A DNA stretch of 64,000 bases, taken from positions 4,133,366-4,197,365 of the forward strand of contig JAQFVV010000032.1 in NCBI GenBank assembly GCA_028023455.1. The letters are read 5' to 3'. The translations under genes and the position numbers were made by a program. Every line of letters begins with the position of its first letter. Position 1 is the stretch's first letter. Origin of the DNA: Epiperipatus broadwayi (Eukaryota; Onychophora; Udeonychophora; Euonychophora; Peripatidae). The notes below the pieces were generated by a model, which was not told the origin of the DNA, did not search any database, and worked only from the letters and a program-made list of their open reading frames with translations. Below are positions 55,820-64,000 of the stretch, in pieces.

Positions 55820-56900
55820 TATATATTAAATTAAACATAGCTTAATGTATATATAGACAAAGAGAATAAATCACCTTTTCCAGGCTGTGAATTAAAAGCA
55901 CTTTAGATATTGAACAAAAAAGCACAAATAGAATGTGTCTGCCTATTCTTGGAGATCTGATGTTTATAAGCATATCTTTGTCAATATTGTTGATAATTCA
56001 GAGTGATATTAATTTTTTAATCACATGGAATATGGCACCAAAGAGTTATCTAATAAATTTACATAATTGTGAGTAATCTTTAAAGTTTTATAAGAAAATT
56101 TTGTTGTTTTATTTTTTATTAAATAGCTATCAATGTTAATTATGTAAGAATAATAAAGAGTGTTATAAATGTTAAATCTTTTTTATTGCTTATAATTTTA
56201 TTTGAATTCAATGGAATTTTTTGTGTGTCTGTTATTAGTAATATTCTGTGCAAATTAATATAGTGTCCATAGTGAATTATTTAAATGATTAAGGTTTTAG
56301 ATTTGATTGTTTACCAAAAAAATAAAAGAAAATCTTACTTTGTCAATAATAAAAATATTGTGCTCAACTTATTTTTGAAGATTAAACATCTATTATTGAT
56401 CTTTTGAGTCACTGACCATACAATTTGTTTGTAATTTTGTAAAATATAGAAATTCTTTATTTTTGGTTTTGTGAAATAATAGCTTCTTAACCAGTTTTCA
56501 GTTGAATAAAGTAAAAACAAAAACACTCAAAATTTCAGTTCAGGCATTTGAATTTGGACCAAGCTACCATTTGGATTATCGGATACCACCCAATACTAAA
56601 CAATATCAATATGGTTCAATAAGCCAAATGTAAAATGCATGGACATAACAGAAGTTTTTTAAATGGCTAATTTTTTTTAAGCAGGAGAAATTTAATTTGA
56701 TTACTTAATTGCCCTGCATATTTTAGAGCAGTATCTTAAACTTTAGAACTGAGATTCATGAATTACAGCTCAATTCTGTTATTTACAGTGCTCAGTTTTA
56801 ATGTGAATTTCCATATCACATCCCAGGTAACAATTATTGGATTATTATTATCACTTAAATGTTCATTTTTTATATGCTTTTATTTAAAGTACTTTTGTTT
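55820..56900. other. AT-rich non-coding stretch
   Basis: No gene. The missing N-terminal part of the Penelope-like element was looked for here and not found. Confidence 0.3.
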
Positions 56901-56902
56901 TT

Positions 56903-57431
56903 TGGACCATACTTAAATGTTTGGGTTGAAAAAATAGATGGATTCATTCTATCTTTTTATAAAGACTTTATCTTGTGTTTAAGAATGAGAGTATTCATTT
57001 ACATATAGTTTAAAATCTGTAAAGCACATGTGCATTAGTCTGATCGCTAATTTACAATTTATTAACATAGTGCTATATAAATAAATACTTTATTATACAT
57101 ATGTTTAACTTCAATTAAGAATGACAGTATAGTGAATTTTAAATAATTTCGCAAGTGTCATTCATGCAAGCATAATTTAAAGTGACTGTTTAATATCTTC
57201 ACGCTCTCATCTCCAAACACTTAAGATTGGTCCATACTTAAACGTTTGGGTTGAAAAGGTAGATGGATTCATTCTATCTTTTTATAAAGATTTTATCCTG
57301 TGTTTGAGAATGAGAGTATTCATTTACATATAGTTTAAAAAAATCTGTAAAGCACATGTGCATTAGCCTGATCGCTAATTTACAATTGCAATTTATTAAC
57401 ATAGCGCTATATAAATAAATACCTTATTATA
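56903..57431. repeat. Direct duplication of about 200 bp
   Basis: 56,903-57,098 and 57,228-57,431 align over their length, from GG(A/T)CCATACTTAAA(T/C)GTTTGGG to GCTATATAAATAAATAC(T/C)TTATTATA. There are about ten substitutions and two small insertions. The 130-bp spacer is unique. No open frame. Confidence 0.8.
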
Positions 57432-57855
57432 TCTCTGTCTGAAAAACCTTATAATTCAATTTTCATCTACTTTCCAATTTCTGACTTAATTGAATATATA
57501 TATATTGCTGATAAAAATACATTTTTTTTTTAGAGTTTACAAATTCTTTAGCAAAAAAAAATAATACAAAATTTAAATTTTTAATTTTATATGGAATTCA
57601 ATACTCTTTATGATATTACCATCTATATTAATAATGTGTAGTAAAAATTACACTACATATATATTATTCATTAAATATTTATAAAACTAAAAAAAAAAAC
57701 AATTTAATGACACACCTTTATTCACATAAATTGACTGAAAAAGCAAAAAAAAGCACTAACGTAAATTGTCTTCAGTTTCCACAATATTCTTGATATTATC
57801 TGACCAAAATTAGATCTTGCAACACTCTTATTGTGAAACAGTTTAAAAATATTTC

Positions 57856-58002
57856 AAACATGAATACTGTAGTCTTGCATTGGTGGTCGAGAGGTCAGCC
57901 GGATTGCCTTGCACTTGCAGGCAGTTGCCCGGGTTGCGGGATCGCGTCCCGGCCGATGCTATGACACTTAAAAAAAAAAAACAAAAAAACATGAATACTG
58001 TA
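57856..58002 (+). mobile_element. Complete tRNA-derived SINE with 16-bp target duplication
   Basis: AAACATGAATACTGTA is duplicated at 57,856-57,871 and 57,987-58,002. The body has the same layout as the copy at 13,739-13,875: A box in GGTGGTCGAGAGGTCAG, an anticodon-like stem around CTTGCACTTGCAGG, box B GGGATCGCGTCCCGG (GGTTCG changed to GGATCG), the shared end CCGATGCTATGACAC, and an A-tail. Total length is 115 bp including the tail. Confidence 0.85.
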
Positions 58003-58376
58003 TGCTGTACTTTAAAAGCTGAAGAAAATTGATTTTTTTAAATTTCAGTGTATTTTTTAACTTTACCATGAGAATAAAAGCATTTAATTCATATATATAT
58101 ATATGATATTTAAAACACCCCATAGTTGCTATTTTAGCCACATCCCTCCCCCCCATTAAAAAAATCACAAATTTTACTATTTATTCAAAAAGGAATCCTA
58201 ACCACAGTGATCTAATATATATTAAAATTCAAGTTAATTTAAATAAAAAGTGTGAAACTAAGTATTCAAAGATCTTACATTGCAAATAAACAAACATGTT
58301 TAATTTTAAATATATTTAGAAAGACTACATAGCAGCCATTTTTTACTCCTCAAACTCAAATATACGAAATAAAAAC

Positions 58377-58531
58377 AATGCATAATGCTGGCTGAAATCC
58401 ATATAAAATATTTGAAATGCCCCATAACTAAAATTCGAGCTTTCTATTATTTAAAAAGGGAGTGGCTGAAATAATGTAGCTATGGGAGTATTTCAGATTT
58501 TTATATAGATTTCAGCCAGCATTATGCATTG
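58377..58531. mobile_element. Hairpin MITE
   Basis: CAATGCATAATGCTGGCTGA (58,377) is exactly mirrored by TCAGCCAGCATTATGCATTG (58,512). Pairing continues imperfectly inward to GCCCCATAACT / AGCTATGGGAG. A related CACCCCATAGTTGC block near 58,116 may be a second, broken copy. Confidence 0.7.
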
Positions 58532-59058
58532 CTTATATATATTAAAACTCCCATTTAAACTTTTTTGTTCATGTATCTTATATAAAAAAGCAATTGATTA
58601 AATTTTTTTAAAAAAATGTTTTTCTAAAAAAATTGACAATGTAGTTGTATTCATAAACAATATTATTTTGTAATATTAATAAAATATTTATTGAGTAATT
58701 AAAATTATAGAGGTTTCATCTAATAACTATATAAAAAGATGTAGTTAAAACTACTGACTTGGAGTTTGTGAAAAATATTCTGCATTAGAAATTATTTTAT
58801 AATTTTATAATTTAATTAAATAAATTAGCAAACTGAAAAAAAAAATAAAAAAAATGACTTTTTGTGATTTTTTTTGCAGTGCTTAAAAAATAATTAAATA
58901 ATAAAAAGATTTGTAAATTTATTTTATTGAAAATTTAGTATATAAATATTAATCTAATTTGAAGTCAAAAGTAAAAAAGTTTTAAGTATGGTATACACTA
59001 TTTAAAAATATTCCATAAATTTTATTTAACAACTACAATGATACAAAGCAAATATTTA

Positions 59059-59189
59059 AATCAGAACATTAGAGCACTCTTTATTGAGCTCATTGGTTTA
59101 CGTTTCAAAAAATTTTTAATTTTATATATTATCTATCTAATATCTTATTTCACAGTGAAGTCCTTAAAGAGCACTTCAATGTTCTGATT
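59059..59189. mobile_element. Hairpin MITE
   Basis: AATCAGAACATTAGAGCACT (59,059) pairs imperfectly with GAGCACTTCAATGTTCTGATT (59,169), arms about 40 bp. The ATATCTTATTTCACA part of its right arm also occurs at about 4,949, hinting at a second decayed copy there. Confidence 0.55.
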
Positions 59190-59199
59190 ATTTATTAAA

Positions 59200-62100
59200 G
59201 CATGCTGTGGTTTAATATAATGATAAAGAGATAAACTTAAAAGCTAATGGTTTTAAAATTGAAACTCAGCATATCACTTTTAGTTTTCTAACAATTCATA
59301 ATCTTCTGAGACTCTATTGATTGTTTTTATTTTTATGCTGTTTATGAACTAGTAGCTGGTTTCTGAATTTCAAGTCAATCTCTCACTTTTTGGTGCTTGA
59401 ACATCTCAGGCTCTCCTGATTGACTAATAATTTCCTTATTTTTATTTATGAAGGTTGATAAAATAAAATATTATGATGAAATACTCTTCTAAAGATATTT
59501 CTCATTAGGTTAGACAATTGCTGAGTGTACTTCAGCAGTGTTTTTTCTTATACTAAGAATAGAGAGAAACTTATTTTTATTGATTTGGCTGAAGCTGGCT
59601 ATTAATTAGCTATAGATTGATTGGAATCAAAAAAAATTCAAAGACTTATCTAATGTAGGTTCTCAACCAGAAAATTTATTTTACCTCAGAAAATTGTTAA
59701 TATTTTTTTTTTTCTGTTTCTATCCTGAGCTTTAAAAGATTTATTCTGTTTTCATGTTGTATAAACTCATTTCATTGATGTTTTTTGAATATATTAAAAA
59801 TACATATAAATGAAGTAGTTTAGATTTATTTTATTCTATTATTGCCTTTAATATGTTTTGAATACAGATCAATGTGATTTGTTGAAATAAATGAGGCTTG
59901 ATTTTTTTAAAGGCCATGCTTCAGAATTATATATGATTTATGATGATGACATAAATAGTAGTACATTACATGCTGATGGATAAAGTAGTAGCTCATCCAT
60001 ATGTTTTGTCCATGGTTTACATTCAAATTTAGGCCAGATAAAACATTTTTCAGATTCCAGTTAGGGTCAGAATTTATTTTTAAATAGCAAGGTCATAACT
60101 AATCCAGCTAATTTTGATCAAAAATGGGTATCTTGTTAATTTTAACAAAAGAGTAAAATTAGGGTTGAAAAAGTGTTCAAACTCTTAATCTTCAGAAAAT
60201 TGAAGTCTGATGTGTAATGCATTCTTCATTGTTTCTATAATGGATTTTTTTTTTGTATTGAATTGTCAATTTGAAGGTTTTTTAAATCAATAATAGACTT
60301 GTATATATTTTAAACATTTTAATTGCTCTAAATACTCATTTCTAATCAGCTCACACAGTTATATTTATCTTTGTGTGTGCATGTGTAGAATATACTAAAT
60401 AAAGATATTGCTACATTAATTCATTTTTTCAATTATATATTAATCAATTTATAATCTATAAGTAAATAATACAAAATATTCTATAATAGATAGCCATATA
60501 TTTATTAAAACATGAAAAAAAAAACAACTAGCATAATGGGTAATGTTTATTTTCATTTTTTGATATTAATCATAATATTGCAATGACTTGGAAAGAAATG
60601 CAAATATGATATCTTGAAAACTAAAATCTAAATAATAATATAATTTTATCAATAAAAATTTAAGGATAGATATAATAAATAATAGATAGTTATATATTGT
60701 TTTATTAAATAAATACTATTAATATAATGAATACTATGCTATCAAATAAATTATGAGCACTCATAGACTGTATGCATCTTTAGTTAAATCATTGATTCAT
60801 CAATTGTGATTAATATATTTTTATATAATACTATACCTATCTTATTTACTATAGTTATTCTTAATAGATGCATAAGTAAAATTAAATTATTTATTTTTTG
60901 ACAAACTCATCAAAACTTATGATTTTTTAACTTACAAAAATTATTTTCATTAATCTGAATATCAATAGAATAAATATATTATTAAATGCAATCAACTGAA
61001 TTCTTGAGTAATTATTTACAGGATAATCAGAATACATTTCCCAGTAAATGATACTTGCCTAATAGGATTATAATATTTTTCAGGTCCATATATTTTATTC
61101 ATTGTGTCAAAAAAAGATCTGAAATGACCATTTTCAGTAAAATGAATGTATCTTTTTTGCAATTTTTGTTCACTGTTTATTTTCTAAGTTTTCATGTGAG
61201 TCAATCAATCTTGATTTTTAAATGTGTATATTGATTATAAAATAACACATTCATTATTTAAACAAGTAAAAAATGTTAAAAATTTCTTATTATTCAAGTC
61301 ACTAATAATATACCTTTTATCAGAGAACCTTGTGGAAAAAAAATTATCTTTAAATCAGCTGGGATGAAGTTTGCAACATTTTAAAAATAGATTTTAAAAG
61401 TGTATTTCAATGGGGGAAAAGGGATATCTCAATAAATTAATCAGAAAATTTTTATGTATTATTATTCGATTATATGAAAGTAAATATACAAAACATGTAT
61501 GGATACAATGCATAATAAAATTATGTAACTATTTGCTTTTAATATTTTTTAAAGTTTTTTGTAATATATGGGTGTCTTGAAGATATGAGAGATTAAAACC
61601 AACTTTTAAGTTTTTATTTGTGTATGTATCATTAATAAAATTATTTTTAAATATTTTTTTTCTTTAGTAAATTCTTTAAGACTGTACAAAGTCTTATTTT
61701 TAAATTTAATTGATCATTTCTTTACATTTGTAAACAAAACAATATTATTATTATAATACAAAAAATAATAAATAAAATGAATAGATAGTCATTATATTTC
61801 TAAAAATATTCACATATCTTCCATAGTCTCTTCTGAATTTAATAATGGTATAAAATTAGTTTGAAATGTGAATTTTTATTATCAGCTTTATTTTTTTTTT
61901 AAAAAGAATTGCAGTTTAAAATAAGATTGGAAATAGAATGGGATTTCCCATAGTAAGACCTAGGAAAATATAATACAGATGATATGACATTTTTCACAAA
62001 TAGTGCAAAAAAAATATGAGATTGTAATTAGAAAAGTATGAAGAAATAGGATAAAATGTAAACATTAAATTTAATGGAAAAAATTTAAGATATTAGCAAT

Positions 62101-62470
62101 TAATAAATATAGTACACAAAACTAAAAATGGAGTATAGATAGATAGTTAAGTACTTTGTTAATATATTTTTTGCTATAAATTCAATAATAAATATGTGCA
62201 TTTAATTTCTTTGCTAAATAAATTACTTTCATTGCTAAATATATTGTTTTTATGTCTTTATTTAAATCACGTGTTGCTGCAAATTTAATAATAAATATTT
62301 ATATTTTATTTTTTGTCAATTATTTTTTCCCATATTATAATGCACAATGTGGTTCAAACTAATAAAAAGATCACAGGCTAAAGGGACACCATTTATTTTT
62401 TAATTGTCATTGATTTTCACTTTTACTCTCTTAAAAAAAATCAAATGTATATTGTCTGTACTAAACTTAA
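59200..62470. other. Long AT-rich non-coding stretch
   Basis: No exon, RNA gene or clear repeat found. Poly-T tracts at 59,701 and 60,245. Confidence 0.35.
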
Positions 62471-62479
62471 TGTAATTAT

Positions 62480-62650
62480 AAGAGACTTGAACCCAGGTTT
62501 TCATGCTCTCTACAGATATCCATTCCATCTTACATGTATATTAGAGATCATTTATTTTTTCACATGCATGTGGTCATGAGTATTGGTTGTGTAAGATAGA
62601 GTGGATAGTTATAGGAAGCTTGAATATCTAAGTTCAAATCCCTTATAATC
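62480..62650. repeat. tRNA-like SINE family 2, copy, with an opposed box B fragment
   Basis: 62,541-62,650 matches 46,978-47,100 in order (TTTCACATGCATGTGGTCAT ... AGTTCAAATCCC, box B slightly decayed). Directly upstream, 62,480-62,535 on the minus strand has CCTGGGTTCAAGTCTC, another box B in the opposite orientation. The two may be a head-to-head pair of old copies. Confidence 0.45.
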
Positions 62651-63295
62651 AAAGTTTTTAATATATTTTGAATGTGTAATTAAATTATTTACCAAAAGAA
62701 ATCATTATAATTGCTTTTTTAATTCAAAATTTTGATTTAAAATCACTTTTGAAGAATCACATTTTGCTTTTCTTTTGATAAAAATATGCAGAAAATTTTG
62801 AATACTAACTACATAGATTGTTTACTAATGTTCAAAATGTATTTAAATTTAGCATTATAGAGAATAATGTGTTTTTATATAAATACATAATTACTTGTTA
62901 TAAAAAATAAATACAGTAAAAAAATCATTTAAAAAATAGTATTTGGTTTTTTGACATTAATATATATGACTCAGCACTCAATGAGTCCTTTGAAATTAAC
63001 AATATAATATAGAAACATTTGTTAGCTCACAATCTTACAGATCCATTTTTCAACCTCTTTATTAATGGGAGTTGAAAAAATTTTCATAGTAAATTAGTAA
63101 TATATTTTTTTAAAATAACTTTTACAGCAAGTATTTTTGCCCACTTTTTAGTGATACACACTTTGCCAGCATGGAAACCATTTACAAAAACAAGCCACTA
63201 AATCACAGCTTATTATTCTTATATTTCAAACATATATTTGCAGAGTAAATTGATATAGTACAAATATCCAGTTACTATCAAGACAGTGATTAACT

Positions 63296-63420
63296 TAGGG
63301 GTCCCCAACCCTATGCCCATGGGCACCATGGTGCCCACAGACCATTTTAGTGTGCCCACTGCTATCCGAACATGATAAAAAATTATTTATCTGATACAAA
63401 TAAATTTAATTTTTAAAATT
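63296..63420 (+). mobile_element. Possible hAT-type terminus
   Basis: TAGGGGTCCCCAACCC at 63,296 resembles hAT transposon ends (CAGGGGTCCCCAACC). It is followed by a GC-richer stretch with nested ATGGGCACCATGGTGCCCA palindromes. The matching inverted end was not found before the window ends, so the element is either partial or extends beyond. Confidence 0.45.
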
Positions 63421-63429
63421 TCTTATAAA

Positions 63430-64000
63430 TTATTGTATAATATTGTAATCAAATTATAAGGCATACTATACTTTCACAGCGTAAAAGAGTCTATCTCTCA
63501 GTCTTCCAAGTGCGGTCTTTCTCTGCCCACTGCACTAGCACAGAATTAGTAAAGTTAACACAAACACCAATCTCTCTGCTTTGCACATGTTGTAAATTGT
63601 ATCTGTGCATATAAAATAAAAGCATTTTTTGGTTCCACATACTTGTGTGAATCATTGTTTTCAACCATGAATATCATAAAATCAAAATACAGATCTTGAT
63701 TGAGTGTCAAACATATTAATGATTGCTTACGAGCAGTAATATCATCATGATCTCCTAATTATGAAGCAATTTCCTATGAAGTACAGTGCCAAAGATCACA
63801 CTGACTTGTAATATTATATATAATTTAGTAATTTACATAAAAATATAAGCGTTAATTATATGTTAATTTTATTTTTGAAATAAATATTTTTTTGTACATT
63901 ATGTGTATTATTAACCATATCCAACTATAAATTTACATTGAAAAAATAAATGGTGCCTGCCACCTGGCCAGTATTATAGAATGTGCTCTTAAATGCAAAA
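63430..64000. other. Non-coding end of window
   Basis: A GC-balanced patch at 63,480-63,600 and another at 63,948-63,975 (GTGCCTGCCACCTGGCC) may belong to the element starting at 63,296. No coding frame. Confidence 0.3.

Noticed and set aside
1-64000. CRISPR arrays, bacterial operons, riboswitches
   Set aside because: No regularly spaced identical repeats with unique spacers and no prokaryotic gene organisation. All repeats seen are eukaryotic interspersed or foldback elements.

Overview
The window is nuclear DNA of an invertebrate animal. It is very AT-rich, roughly three quarters by eye. It has eukaryotic splice signals and poly(A) signals, tRNA-derived SINEs, several non-LTR retrotransposon clades, a Penelope-like element and many foldback/MITE elements. 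There are no bacterial operons, ribosome binding sites or CRISPR arrays. The phylum cannot be fixed from this sequence. The wording of the integrase C-terminal half (NPQSNPCERVMREL) recalls arthropod Ty3/gypsy-type integrases, but that is only a hint.

Host genes are sparse and represented by isolated exons. A plus-strand terminal coding exon with stop codon, poly(A) signal and GT-rich downstream element lies at 4,672-4,858. A CpG-richer, promoter-like stretch at about 25.1-26.7 kb leads into two short plus-strand coding exons with consensus donors (26,131-26,157 and 27,271-27,313), probably the start of a second gene with long introns. A possible minus-strand terminal exon lies at 32,588-32,748.

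Everything else recognisable is mobile. A FADD-type LINE with an APE-like endonuclease (here called F1) is present at 959-3,765 (minus), 5,080-6,130 (very degraded) and 42,535-44,569 (plus). RTE-clade elements lie at 8,540-10,262 and 35,140-38,300 (plus, nearly full length), with minus-strand fragments at 34,880-35,010 and 38,690-41,650. A Jockey/CR1-like LINE with an intact reverse transcriptase core is at 22,055-24,470. A decayed Penelope-like element with a GIY-YIG domain is at 49,505-50,440. A tRNA-derived SINE of only about 105-115 bp is present in five copies, three with clear target-site duplications. Foldback elements and tRNA-like repeats are scattered throughout, some nested inside the LINEs.

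The most unusual object is a 5.3-kb element at 50,501-55,816. It has two almost identical inverted terminal repeats of about 1,075 bp that begin TGTAATGG and end CCATTACA, each carrying about eight spaced copies of an AAATGTAATGGAA-like motif. Between them, on the minus strand, lie the C-terminal half of a gypsy-type integrase (catalytic Glu and GPY/F domain) and a protein with an exact 30-residue repeat, broken by two nonsense codons. The integrase exon starts at a splice acceptor that sits inside the inverted repeat, and no exon for the first two catalytic Asp residues is visible. This resembles a Ginger-like (integrase-encoding, TIR-bounded) DNA transposon, but with very long TIRs and a truncated integrase gene.
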